Source: Mycobacterium shinjukuense
GTDB taxonomy: Bacteria; Actinomycetota; Actinomycetes; Mycobacteriales; Mycobacteriaceae
DNA: 64,000 bases
NCBI RefSeq assembly: GCF_010730055.1
Contig: NZ_AP022575.1
Coordinates: 806,001 to 870,000 of the forward strand
Reading direction: 5' to 3'
Shown in pieces: positions 52,559 through 60,830 of this stretch. The notes under the pieces are model-generated. The model made no database searches. It saw only the letters and a program-made list of their open reading frames with translations, and was not told where the DNA came from. Each line of letters opens with the position of its first letter. Position 1 is the first letter of the stretch. The position numbers and the translations under genes were made by a program.

Positions 52559-53377
52559 GTGCCTGAAGGACATACCCTGCATCGGCTGGCCCGGCTGCAC
52601 CAGCGCCGGTTCGCCGGCGCGCCGGTGGCCGTGTCCAGCCCGCAGGGCCGATTCGCCGCCTCGGCCGCCGCGGTGGACGGTCGGGTGTTGCGGCGCGCCA
52701 GCGTGTGGGGCAAGCACCTTTTCCACCACTACGACGGTGGCTCGTCCGGGGGCCCGGTCGTGCACGTGCACCTCGGGCTGTACGGCACCTTCACCGAATG
52801 GGCACGGCCCTCAGGCGTGCCTCTTCCGGACCCGGTCGGGCAGGTGCGCATGCGGATGGTCGGCGCAGAATACGGCACCGACCTGCGCGGCCCCACGGTA
52901 TGCGAGCTGATCGACGACGGCCTACTCGGCGACGTGGTGGGCCGGCTGGGGCCCGATCCGTTGCGCAGCGACGCCGACCCGGCGTGGGCGTGGAACCGGA
53001 TCACGAAGTCGCGCAGGCCCATCGGTGCGCTCTTGATGGACCAGACGGTGATCGCCGGGGTGGGCAACGTCTACCGCAACGAGCTGCTATTTCGGCACCA
53101 CATCGACCCGTACCGGACCGGTCAGCGGATTTCGGAGGCCGAATTCGACGCGGCCTGGACCGACCTGGTGGCGTTGATGAAGGTGGGCTTGCGGCGCGGC
53201 AAGATCATCGTCGTGCGCCCCGAACACGACCACGGTGCGCCGTCGTATCGGCCCGAGCGCCCCCGCACGTACGTGTACCGCCGCGCCGGCGAGCAGTGCC
53301 GGGTGTGCGGGGCCACGATCCGCACGGCCGTGCTGGAGGGCCGGAATGTGTTCTGGTGCCCGATGTGCCAGCGGTGA
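52559..53377 (+). CDS. nei: Endonuclease VIII-like DNA glycosylase Nei (Rv2464c-like)
   Basis: Fpg/Nei family base-excision enzyme acting on oxidised pyrimidines. The 272-residue product begins PEGHTLHRLARLH after the initiator (Pro2 nucleophile, Glu3), the Nei rather than Fpg N-terminus. It has the helix-two-turn-helix segment VGNVYRNELLFRHHIDP (about 170-186) and a C-terminal zinc finger CRVCG...CPMCQ. GTG at 52559 is required to place Pro at position 2. It is the second Fpg/Nei protein in the window, about 12 kb from mutM. Confidence 0.93.
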   Translation: MPEGHTLHRLARLHQRRFAGAPVAVSSPQGRFAASAAAVDGRVLRRASVWGKHLFHHYDGGSSGGPVVHVHLGLYGTFTEWARPSGVPLPDPVGQVRMRMVGAEYGTDLRGPTVCELIDDGLLGDVVGRLGPDPLRSDADPAWAWNRITKSRRPIGALLMDQTVIAGVGNVYRNELLFRHHIDPYRTGQRISEAEFDAAWTDLVALMKVGLRRGKIIVVRPEHDHGAPSYRPERPRTYVYRRAGEQCRVCGATIRTAVLEGRNVFWCPMCQR

Positions 53378-53444
53378 CGACCCTCCGGCCGTATCCAGCG
53401 TATCTTCAGGTGTGCTCCAGGTTTTTGGGGTACGTATAGACTCC

Positions 53445-53744
53445 ATGAAAACTTCTTGGCGTTTGGCTGCAACGACTTTCGCGATGACGGCTGCTTTGGG
53501 GCCGGTTGGCTTGGGGGCCGCGACCCAAGCCCCGGCGCGGCTAACGCCCCTCCCGCAATGGTGCCCTGGTGAATTTTGGGATCCCGGCTGGGGCGATAAC
53601 TGGGACACCGGATCGTGTCACGACAACTGGCGCGGGCCCGGACCTAACACCCACCCCGGGCCCGGCTACGGGCCGCCGGGAGTCGGTGGGCCTACGCCCG
53701 GACAGGGTGCTCCAGGGCCAGGCGGGCCAGGCGGACCTCGGTAG
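53445..53744 (+). CDS. Small secreted Pro/Gly-rich protein, function unknown
   Basis: A 99-residue product with a typical signal peptide (KTSWRL, hydrophobic core, cleavage probably near AATQA-PA at about residue 29), then a short Trp/Asp-rich core with two cysteines (QWCPGEFWDPGWGDNW and TGSCHDNW) and a Pro/Gly tail of about 35 residues. The W-C-P-G...N-W-D...C-H-D pattern occurs in other small exported mycobacterial proteins of unknown role, as far as I recall. ATG at 53445 has no strong Shine-Dalgarno sequence. It lies between nei and the convergent lipP. I know of no gene at this spot in M. tuberculosis. Confidence 0.7.
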   Translation: MKTSWRLAATTFAMTAALGPVGLGAATQAPARLTPLPQWCPGEFWDPGWGDNWDTGSCHDNWRGPGPNTHPGPGYGPPGVGGPTPGQGAPGPGGPGGPR

Positions 53745-53787
53745 GCCCACGGCTTCAGCGGCGACCGGTGAGGGCGCCGAGCATGCA

Positions 53788-54972
53788 TCAGCCCACGGTG
53801 ACCCCGAGCGCGGCGTAGACCTCGTTGCTGAGCGCGACGCTGCGCGGGTCGGCGTTGGCCTTGCTGGCGTCGAACCGGTTCATCACATACGCGTAGCCGA
53901 TCCGGTGCTCGAGGTCGACAAACCCGAACGAGCCACCCAGCCCGCCGTGGCCAAAGATGCGCCGGTTGGGCCCGTTGATGCCACGCTGGTTGAGCATGTA
54001 ACCCAGACCCCAGCCGTGGTCGGCGACCCGCGGGCCCAGCACCAGATCGGTGTCGAAGCCACCCTGCGACACCCGGACCAGGTCCATGTGCGCGCGGCTG
54101 AGCAGCTTCTCCTGGGCGAGCGCGTTGTAGAAGGTCGCCAATCCCAGCGCGGACACCTGCCCGTTGGTGCCGGGAAACTCGAGCTGGCGCCACAGCTGCA
54201 GGTCGTTGGAGCCCAGTTCGTCGTCGGGGGCGAAACCCATCGATATCGACAGCGCTGCCTTGGGGTGTTCGTCCAGGCTGGTCGGGTAGCCGGGGGCCTG
54301 CACGTCGGCCAGCAGGTCTCGGGCGTGCGGCTTGTTCACCCGATCAGCGCAGCGGCGTTGTTCGGCCGGGGACAAGCCGATGTGGACGTCGGCGCCGATC
54401 GGCTCGGCGATCTCGGCGCGCAGGTATTGACCGACCGTGCGACCCGTGACGCGACGGAACACCTCGCCGAGGATGAAGCCAAAGGTGGTCATGTGGTAGC
54501 CCTGGGCGGTGCCGGGCTCCCACCACGGCCTAGCGACGGCCAATCGCTCACAGACGAAGTCCCAATCGGCGACCTGCTGCCAGCTCAGCCTTGTGTTGGG
54601 TCCGATGACGCCGGAGCGGTGGCTCAGCACCATGGCAACGGTGATGGCTTCCTTGCCGGACTGGCCGAACTCGGGCCAATAGCGGGCCACCGGCGCGTGC
54701 AGGTCGAGCTCACCGCGGTCGGCGAGCTGGTGGACGCAGGTGGCGGTCAAGGCCTTGGTGCCGGACAGCACGGTGCCCAGGGTGTTGTGCTGCCAGGGCC
54801 GCGTTCTGGCGGCGTCGGCCCAACCTCCCCAGAGGTTGACGACGAGGTCTCCGTCCACCCACACCGCGACCGCCGCGCCGATCTCGTCACGCAGCGCAAA
54901 GTTGCCCACGAACGCGTCGCGTACCCTGATGAATTCCGGCGCGCACGAGCCGTTGATCTCGACGTCGCTCAT
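53788..54972 (-). CDS. lipP: Esterase LipP, beta-lactamase fold
   Basis: Serine hydrolase of the class C beta-lactamase/family VIII esterase type, 394 residues as in M. tuberculosis Rv2463. The catalytic SxxK motif is SGTK at residues 70-73. A GHGGLGGSFG segment near residue 335 stands at the position of the third lactamase box, and YHMTTFGF near 158 may hold the Tyr. No signal peptide is evident, so it is probably cytoplasmic. It runs against its neighbours, converging with the small secreted gene (43 bp between stops). Confidence 0.92.
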   Translation of the reverse strand: MSDVEINGSCAPEFIRVRDAFVGNFALRDEIGAAVAVWVDGDLVVNLWGGWADAARTRPWQHNTLGTVLSGTKALTATCVHQLADRGELDLHAPVARYWPEFGQSGKEAITVAMVLSHRSGVIGPNTRLSWQQVADWDFVCERLAVARPWWEPGTAQGYHMTTFGFILGEVFRRVTGRTVGQYLRAEIAEPIGADVHIGLSPAEQRRCADRVNKPHARDLLADVQAPGYPTSLDEHPKAALSISMGFAPDDELGSNDLQLWRQLEFPGTNGQVSALGLATFYNALAQEKLLSRAHMDLVRVSQGGFDTDLVLGPRVADHGWGLGYMLNQRGINGPNRRIFGHGGLGGSFGFVDLEHRIGYAYVMNRFDASKANADPRSVALSNEVYAALGVTVG

Positions 54973-55006
54973 GGCGCCTTTCTGTTCAGCAGATGCTTAA
55001 CCCCGA

Positions 55007-55076
55007 GCGGGCGACGGGAATCGAACCCGCGTCGCTAGTTTGGAAGACTAGGGCTCTACCATTGAGCTACGCCCGC
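55007..55076 (-). tRNA. tRNA-Gly (anticodon TCC)
   Basis: The minus strand folds into a full cloverleaf: acceptor GCGGGCG/CGCCCGC, D-arm GCTC/GAGC, anticodon stem CTAGT/ACTAG with loop CTTCCAA, and T-arm GCGGG-TTCGATT-CCCGT. CCA is not encoded. It lies between lipP and tRNA-Pro. Confidence 0.95.
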
Positions 55077-55210
55077 GTGTATTAGTCGAGCGAGACTGTA
55101 CGTGGTGGTGGAGATCAAATCTAATCGACGCGGTTACGTGACCGCTCTGTGAGGTCTGCGAGGCCGCTGCGGAGCTGGGGCTGCCGGGCCGTAGGATCGC
55201 GAGGTCAGCG

Positions 55211-55287
55211 CGGGGTGTAGCGCAGCTTGGTAGCGCATCCGCTTTGGGAGCGGAAGGCCGCAGGTTCAAATCCTGTCACCCCGACCA
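55211..55287 (+). tRNA. tRNA-Pro (anticodon TGG)
   Basis: Acceptor CGGGGTG/CACCCCG, anticodon stem CCGCT/AGCGG with loop TTTGGGA, T-arm GCAGG-TTCAAAT-CCTGT, discriminator A and encoded CCA (55285-55287). It stands 34 bp before the tig start. Confidence 0.95.
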
Positions 55288-55308
55288 GTCGATCGCTGGA
55301 ACGACAAC

Positions 55309-55314
55309 AAGGAG
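55309..55314 (+). promoter_or_regulatory. tig ribosome binding site
   Basis: AAGGAG 7 nt before GTG at 55322. It decides the start, since the frame is open upstream through the tRNA-Pro gene. Confidence 0.6.
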
Positions 55315-55321
55315 CACAGCC

Positions 55322-56707
55322 GTGAAGAGCACCGTCGAGCAGTTGAGCCCCACCCGGGTTCGCATCAATGTGGAGGTGCCTTTCGCCGAGCTCGAGCCCG
55401 ATTTCCAGCGGGCTTACAAGGAGCTGGCCAAACAGGTGCGGTTGCCCGGCTTCCGGCCCGGGAAGGCCCCGATCAGGCTCCTCGAGGCGCGGTTCGGCCG
55501 GGAGCAGATGCTCGATCAAATCGTCAACGAGGCACTGCCCAGCCGGTACGGGCAGGCGCTGGCCGAGTCGGAAATCCAGCCGCTGGGCCGGCCCAACATC
55601 GAGGTCACCAGAAAGGAATACGGCCAGGACCTGACCTTTACCGCCGAGGTCGACGTCCGCCCCAAGATCACCCTCCCGGATCTGAGCGCGCTGCAGGTCA
55701 CGGTCGATGCGATCGAAGTCAGCGACGACGACGTCGACGCCGAACTGCAGTCGCTGCGCGCCCGGTTCGGCACCCTGACCGCGGTAGACCGGCCCGTGGC
55801 CGTCGGCGACTCTGTCACGATCGACCTGAGAGCCACCGTGGACGGCGAGGACGTCCCCAACGCCGCCGCCGAAGGATTGTCCCATGAGGTCGGTTCCGGC
55901 CGGCTGATCGCGGGTCTCGACGATGCCGTTGTCGGATTGTCCGTCGACGAGTCCCGGGTGTTCACCGCCAAGCTGGCCAAGGGCGAACACGCCGGAAAGG
56001 ACGCGCAGGTCACCGTCACCGTCCGGTCGATCAAAGAACGCGAACTGCCGGCACCCGACGATGAATTCGCGCAATTGGCCAGCGAGTTCGACACCATCGA
56101 GGAGCTGCGGGCCAACCTCGGCGAACAGGTGCTCGCGGCCAAGCGCGCCCGCCAGGCGGAGCAGATTCGCAACGCCACGATCGACGCTCTGCTCGAGCAG
56201 GTCGACGTGCCACTGCCGGAGTCGTATGTCCAGGCCCAGTACGACAGCGTGATACACAGCGCGCTCCGCGGCCTCAACCACGACGAGGGCAGGTTCAACG
56301 AATTGCTGGTGGAGCAGGGTTCGTCGCGCGAGGCGTTCGACGCCGAGGCGCGCAGCGCCTCGGAGAAGGACGTCAAGAGACAGCTGCTGTTGGATGCTTT
56401 GGCCGATGACCTGCAGGTCCAGGTCGGCCAGGATGACCTCAGCGAGCGGCTGCTTACGACGTCTCGGCAATACGGGATCGAGCCGCAACAGCTGTTCGCC
56501 TACCTGCAAGAGCACAACCAGCTGCCGTCGATGTTCGCCGACGTGCGGCGCGAGCTGGCCATCAGGGCCGTGGCCCAGGCCGCGACGGTCACCGACACCG
56601 ACGGCAACACGATCGACACCGGCGAGGTGTTCGGCAAGCGCCCCCAGGTGGACGCACCCGACGGGACCGACGAGGTCGACGCCCAGGAGGCCGCTGGGTC
56701 CGGCTAG
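55322..56707 (+). CDS. tig: Trigger factor
   Basis: Ribosome-bound chaperone and peptidyl-prolyl isomerase. The 461-residue product has the N-terminal ribosome-binding domain with the signature FRPGKAP (about residue 43), the FKBP-like PPIase domain (about 150-240) and the C-terminal helical arms, then an acidic tail. GTG at 55322 is supported by AAGGAG 7 nt upstream and by the family N-terminus MKSTVEQLSPTRV. It sits directly upstream of clpP1P2, the usual chaperone-protease order. Confidence 0.96.
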   Translation: MKSTVEQLSPTRVRINVEVPFAELEPDFQRAYKELAKQVRLPGFRPGKAPIRLLEARFGREQMLDQIVNEALPSRYGQALAESEIQPLGRPNIEVTRKEYGQDLTFTAEVDVRPKITLPDLSALQVTVDAIEVSDDDVDAELQSLRARFGTLTAVDRPVAVGDSVTIDLRATVDGEDVPNAAAEGLSHEVGSGRLIAGLDDAVVGLSVDESRVFTAKLAKGEHAGKDAQVTVTVRSIKERELPAPDDEFAQLASEFDTIEELRANLGEQVLAAKRARQAEQIRNATIDALLEQVDVPLPESYVQAQYDSVIHSALRGLNHDEGRFNELLVEQGSSREAFDAEARSASEKDVKRQLLLDALADDLQVQVGQDDLSERLLTTSRQYGIEPQQLFAYLQEHNQLPSMFADVRRELAIRAVAQAATVTDTDGNTIDTGEVFGKRPQVDAPDGTDEVDAQEAAGSG

Positions 56708-56717
56708 CGGTCGGGCG

Positions 56718-56736
56718 ATGACGCTGTGAGCGAACG
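56718..56736 (+). promoter_or_regulatory. ClgR-type operator upstream of clpP1P2
   Basis: Contains the inverted repeat CGCT-GTG-AGCG (56722-56732) flanked by A and AA. It agrees with the actinobacterial ClgR consensus CGCY-NAN-RGCG apart from T at the centre. It lies about 100 bp before the clpP1 GTG. ClgR is the known activator of clpP1P2 in mycobacteria. Confidence 0.6.
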
Positions 56737-56830
56737 CGCCCGCTTCGCAGGGTGCGTGATCGCCAAACACCGTGCCCGGTTGGTTAGGGTCGGTGCATAG
56801 GAGAACTTCGAGAAAGCAGGTACCCCAGTC

Positions 56831-57424
56831 GTGACTGACATGCGTTTGAACTCGCAGGGCCTCAGCCTCACCGACTCGGTCTATGAGCGGTTGCTCTCCG
56901 AGCGCATCATCTTCCTGGGTTCGGAGGTGAACGACGAGATCGCCAACCGGTTGTGTGCACAGATTCTGCTGCTCGCCGCCGAGGACGCCAGCAAAGACAT
57001 CTCGCTATATATCAATTCCCCCGGCGGATCGATCAGCGCCGGCATGGCGATCTACGACACCATGGTCCTGGCGCCCTGCGACATCGCCACCTACGCCATG
57101 GGCATGGCCGCCTCGATGGGCGAGTTCCTCTTAGCGGCAGGCACCAAGGGCAAGCGCTACGCGCTGCCGCACGCGCGCGTCCTGATGCACCAGCCGCTGG
57201 GCGGAGTGACCGGCAGCGCCGCCGATATCGCCATCCAGGCCGAGCAGTTCGCCGTCATCAAGAAAGAGATGTTCCGCCTCAACGCCGAATTCACCGGTCA
57301 GCCGATCGAACGCATTGAGGCGGATTCGGACCGCGACCGCTGGTTCACCGCCCAGGAAGCCCTGGAATACGGTTTTGTCGACCACATCATCACCCGCGCC
57401 CACGTCAACGGAGCATCGCGATGA
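56831..57424 (+). CDS. clpP1: ATP-dependent Clp protease subunit ClpP1
   Basis: Serine peptidase ring subunit, active only with ClpP2. The 197-residue product has catalytic Ser95 (GMAASMGEF), His120 (LMHQPLGG) and Asp near 168 (SDRDRW), with no long propeptide. GTG at 56831 gives MTDMRLNSQG. The M. tuberculosis annotation adds three residues. The stop overlaps the clpP2 ATG by 4 bp, matching the equal dosage the mixed tetradecamer needs. A ClgR-type site lies upstream. Confidence 0.97.
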   Translation: MTDMRLNSQGLSLTDSVYERLLSERIIFLGSEVNDEIANRLCAQILLLAAEDASKDISLYINSPGGSISAGMAIYDTMVLAPCDIATYAMGMAASMGEFLLAAGTKGKRYALPHARVLMHQPLGGVTGSAADIAIQAEQFAVIKKEMFRLNAEFTGQPIERIEADSDRDRWFTAQEALEYGFVDHIITRAHVNGASR

Positions 57425-58056
57425 ATCCTCAGATCTCACCTTCGGCGCGCTACATCCTGCCGTCCTTCATCGAGCACTCCAGCTTCGGGATCAAGGAGTC
57501 CAACCCCTACAACAAGCTGTTCGAGGAACGCATCATTTTCCTCGGCGTCCAGGTCGACGACGCGTCCGCCAACGACATCATGGCGCAGTTGCTCGTGCTG
57601 GAGTCGCAGGATCCCGACCGTGACATCACCATGTACATCAACTCGCCGGGCGGCGGGTTCACCTCGCTGATGGCCATCTACGACACCATGCAATACGTGC
57701 GAGCCGACATCCAGACGGTGTGCCTCGGTCAGGCCGCGTCCGCGGCCGCGGTGCTGCTGGCCGCCGGAACTCCGGGCAAGCGGATGGCGCTGCCCAACGC
57801 ACGGGTGCTGATCCACCAGCCGTCCTTGTCGGGCGTGATCCAGGGGCAGTTTTCCGATTTGGAGATCCAGGCCGCCGAGATCGAGCGGATGCGCACGCTG
57901 ATGGAAGCCACACTGGCCCGTCACACCGGCAAGGACGCCGCGGTGATCCGCAAGGACACCGACCGGGACAAGATCCTGACCGCCGAAGAGGCCAAGGACT
58001 ACGGCATCATCGACACGGTCCTCGAATACCGGAAGCTGTCGGCGCAGACCGCCTAG
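57421..58056 (+). CDS. clpP2: ATP-dependent Clp protease subunit ClpP2
   Basis: Partner ring of ClpP1 and the docking face for ClpX and ClpC1. The 211-residue product has Ser107 (LGQAASAAA), His132 (VLIHQPSLSG) and the Asp in DTDRDKIL, preceded by a short N-terminal extension that is processed in the family. The start ATG overlaps the clpP1 stop. It converges with mmuM, 20 bp between stops. Confidence 0.97.
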   Translation: MNPQISPSARYILPSFIEHSSFGIKESNPYNKLFEERIIFLGVQVDDASANDIMAQLLVLESQDPDRDITMYINSPGGGFTSLMAIYDTMQYVRADIQTVCLGQAASAAAVLLAAGTPGKRMALPNARVLIHQPSLSGVIQGQFSDLEIQAAEIERMRTLMEATLARHTGKDAAVIRKDTDRDKILTAEEAKDYGIIDTVLEYRKLSAQTA

Positions 58057-58076
58057 CGTTTTCGCCGAACGTGTAA

Positions 58077-58982
58077 TCAGGGCGGGTTTTCGGCCGAATT
58101 TCCGCCCTGTGTGCACGTTCGGCAGATTTCGGCGATGTCGCTCGGCCGTACTCGGCAACAGCCGCCGATGATGCGTGCCCCGGCCGCAACCCACCGAGAG
58201 GCGAGCCGCCCCGAGAACCGCCGCGGACCCACCCAGGCGCCGCGCCGGACATCCCAACGCTCACCGCTGTTGGGGTAGACGATCACCGGCTTACCGACGT
58301 CCGCGAGTGCGATCGCCGGTAGCACGTCGTCGGGTGAGCAGCAGTTGACGCCGATCGCCACGATCTCGGGCACGCCCGCGGCCACCGCGAACGCGTCGGC
58401 CAGTGGCTGCCCAGCACGTGTCCGCGCTCCGTCGATCGTGTAGCTGAGCCAGGCCGGCACGCCGAGCTGGTGCACCAGGTTGACGAGGGCCTCGGCTTCG
58501 TCGGTATCGGGAATGGTTTCCAGGGCCAGCACGTCCGCCCCGGCCGCGGCCAACGCCTCCAGCCGCGGCCGATGCCACCCGGTCAAAGCCGCGACGGACA
58601 GGCCGTAACGTCCGCGATACTCGGACCCGTCGGCGAGCGCGGCGCCGTACGGCCCGACCGAGGCGGCGACCCAGAGATCATCGGCGCCGACGTCCTCGCG
58701 CGCGGCGATGGCGAGACGGACGCTGCGCCGCAACAGCCCGACGGCATGGTCACGATCGATGCCGCGCGCCGCAAAACCCTCGAACGAGGCTTGGTAACTG
58801 GCGGTCGTGGCGATCTTGGCGCCGGCGCGAAAGTACGCCGTATGCACGGCGCTGATTTCCTGTGGAGCGTCTAGCAGCAGCTTCGCCGACCATAGCGGGT
58901 CGGACAGGTCGTTGCCGCGCGCCTCGAGTTCGGTGGCCAGGCCGCCATCACTGATCAGCACGGAATCGCCGACCAATTCCAC
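58077..58982 (-). CDS. mmuM: Homocysteine S-methyltransferase MmuM
   Basis: Methylates homocysteine to methionine, typically using S-methylmethionine. The 301-residue product has the zinc-binding cysteines GVNCC (about residue 222) and GGCCR (about 283-287), and the N-terminal SDGGLATELEARG. GTG at 58982 was taken. The family N-terminus starts there. It runs opposite to clpP2 and clpX. In M. tuberculosis a transporter gene (Rv2459) separates it from clpP2, and here it does not. Confidence 0.92.
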   Translation of the reverse strand: MELVGDSVLISDGGLATELEARGNDLSDPLWSAKLLLDAPQEISAVHTAYFRAGAKIATTASYQASFEGFAARGIDRDHAVGLLRRSVRLAIAAREDVGADDLWVAASVGPYGAALADGSEYRGRYGLSVAALTGWHRPRLEALAAAGADVLALETIPDTDEAEALVNLVHQLGVPAWLSYTIDGARTRAGQPLADAFAVAAGVPEIVAIGVNCCSPDDVLPAIALADVGKPVIVYPNSGERWDVRRGAWVGPRRFSGRLASRWVAAGARIIGGCCRVRPSDIAEICRTCTQGGNSAENPP

Positions 58983-59270
58983 ATGGTCACTGTAAGGTGA
59001 GCAGCTGGGGATCCGCCCACCGTCGCGCGGGGTCCGTTAGTTCAGCGGCCTCGGTGACGTAACGACCGCGACACGCCAGAGACACGGATTGCGCGTCTCG
59101 GCGAGTGGTGGACCCCATCGGGCTATATGTTTCATTCGGACGAGGGGCGTGAATACCACTGACGCTATTCGGCGCTAACGGTCGCGGTGGGCCGGAGAAA
59201 GCGGGTAGCGTCGGTGATTACACGCGACAGAGCAAGACGAACGGCGACCAGGAAGTAGGCCATCAGCATC
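58983..59270. other. 288-bp divergent intergenic region, mmuM and clpX promoters expected
   Basis: No gene seen. It must hold the promoters of mmuM (minus) and clpX (plus). CGCTATTCGGCG near 59164 is close to a ClgR site but has a 4-base centre, so I do not call it. Confidence 0.5.
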
Positions 59271-60551
59271 ATGGCGCGCATCGGAGACGGCGGTGACCTG
59301 CTGAAGTGCTCGTTCTGCGGGAAGAGCCAAAAACAGGTCAAGAAGCTCATTGCGGGCCCCGGTGTGTATATCTGCGACGAGTGCATCGACCTGTGCAACG
59401 AGATCATCGAAGAGGAACTCGCCGACGCCGACGATGTGAAACTCGATGAGCTGCCCAAGCCCGCCGAGATCAGGGAGTTCCTCGAGGGCTACGTCATCGG
59501 GCAGGACACCGCCAAGCGCACGCTGGCGGTGGCCGTCTACAACCACTACAAGCGGATCCAGGCCGGCGAGAAGAGCCGCGACTCCCGCCACGAGCCGGTT
59601 GAGTTGACCAAGTCCAACATCCTGATGCTCGGACCTACCGGCTGCGGCAAGACCTACCTGGCTCAGACGTTGGCCAAGATGCTCAACGTGCCGTTCGCCA
59701 TCGCCGACGCCACCGCGCTGACCGAGGCCGGCTACGTCGGTGAGGACGTCGAGAACATCTTGCTCAAACTGATCCAGGCCGCCGACTACGACGTCAAGCG
59801 CGCCGAGACGGGCATCATCTACATCGACGAGGTAGACAAGATCGCCCGCAAGAGCGAGAACCCGTCGATTACCCGTGACGTCTCCGGTGAGGGCGTTCAA
59901 CAGGCGCTGCTGAAAATTCTGGAGGGCACCCAGGCATCGGTTCCGCCGCAGGGCGGGCGCAAGCACCCGCACCAAGAGTTCATCCAGATCGACACCACCA
60001 ATGTGCTGTTCATCGTCGCGGGCGCGTTCGCCGGGCTGGAGAAGATCATCTACGAGCGCGTCGGCAAGCGTGGGTTGGGCTTCGGTGCCGAGGTCCGGTC
60101 CAAGGCCGAGATCGACACCACCGACCACTTCGCCGACGTGATGCCCGAAGACCTGATCAAGTTCGGGTTGATCCCCGAATTCATTGGCCGCCTCCCGGTG
60201 GTTGCCTCGGTCACCAACCTGGACAAGGAATCCTTGGTTCGGATCCTGTCCGAGCCGAAGAACGCCCTGGTCAAGCAGTACACCCGGCTGTTCGAAATGG
60301 ACGGCGTGGAGCTGGAGTTCACCGACGACGCGCTCGAAGCGATCGCCGACCAAGCGATTCACCGCGGCACCGGCGCCCGTGGGTTGCGGGCCATCATGGA
60401 AGAGGTCCTGCTGCCCGTGATGTATGACATCCCGAGCCGTGACGACGTCGCCAAGGTGGTGGTGACCAAGGAAACCGTGCAGGACAACGTGTTGCCGACG
60501 ATCGTGCCGCGCAAGCCGTCGCGCAGCGAGCGTCGCGACAAGAGTGCCTAA
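59271..60551 (+). CDS. clpX: ATP-dependent Clp protease ATPase subunit ClpX
   Basis: AAA+ unfoldase feeding ClpP1P2. The product is 426 residues, the same as M. tuberculosis. It has the N-terminal zinc-binding domain with Cys13, Cys16, Cys35 and Cys38, Walker A GPTGCGKT (about 121-128), pore loop GYVGED, Walker B IIYIDEVDKI, the RKH loop in GGRKHPHQ and a ClpP-contacting IGF-like loop RGLGFGAE. ATG at 59271 begins MARIGDGGDLLKC. It stands apart from clpP1P2 with its own promoter region. Confidence 0.97.
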   Translation: MARIGDGGDLLKCSFCGKSQKQVKKLIAGPGVYICDECIDLCNEIIEEELADADDVKLDELPKPAEIREFLEGYVIGQDTAKRTLAVAVYNHYKRIQAGEKSRDSRHEPVELTKSNILMLGPTGCGKTYLAQTLAKMLNVPFAIADATALTEAGYVGEDVENILLKLIQAADYDVKRAETGIIYIDEVDKIARKSENPSITRDVSGEGVQQALLKILEGTQASVPPQGGRKHPHQEFIQIDTTNVLFIVAGAFAGLEKIIYERVGKRGLGFGAEVRSKAEIDTTDHFADVMPEDLIKFGLIPEFIGRLPVVASVTNLDKESLVRILSEPKNALVKQYTRLFEMDGVELEFTDDALEAIADQAIHRGTGARGLRAIMEEVLLPVMYDIPSRDDVAKVVVTKETVQDNVLPTIVPRKPSRSERRDKSA

Positions 60552-60830
60552 GGTGGCGTCTGAAGCGGGAGCGCCGGCGGATCGGATTCCCTGAAAAGTG
60601 ACGAATACCACAGTTTGGTTTGTCCTCACCGCAGCTCCGGCGCTGACTTCGGCTTTTGGTCGCGCACTCGCCGGTAATAGGGCGTTGGACCTGGCAATAC
60701 ACCCAACAAGAAGTGTCATAATCGGTACCGCCAGTGACATAAATCGTGAGGGCGGGGGAGTCGCTCCGACGTCGCATAGTCTGAAACTGCAGCGGAGTGC
60801 CTGTCCGGTTAACAGATGGAGGGCGGAGAC
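60552..60830. other. 279-bp intergenic region between clpX and korA
   Basis: No gene seen. It should contain the clpX terminator and korA promoter, but I could not identify either with confidence. M. tuberculosis has an MFS-type transporter gene (Rv2456c) in this place, and no trace of it is recognisable here. Confidence 0.5.
60818..60823 (+). promoter_or_regulatory. korA ribosome binding site
   Basis: GGAGGG 7 nt before GTG at 60831. It favours that start over the in-frame ATG at 60816, which overlaps it. Confidence 0.65.

Noticed and set aside
59028..59100. tRNA-like start (GGTCCGTTAGTTCAGCGG) before clpX
   Set aside because: It resembles the 5' end of a tRNA, but I could not pair an acceptor stem, anticodon arm or T-arm. 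At most a chance match or a decayed fragment.
59160..59178. ClgR site before clpX
   Set aside because: CGCT and GGCG are separated by four bases rather than three, breaking the palindrome.
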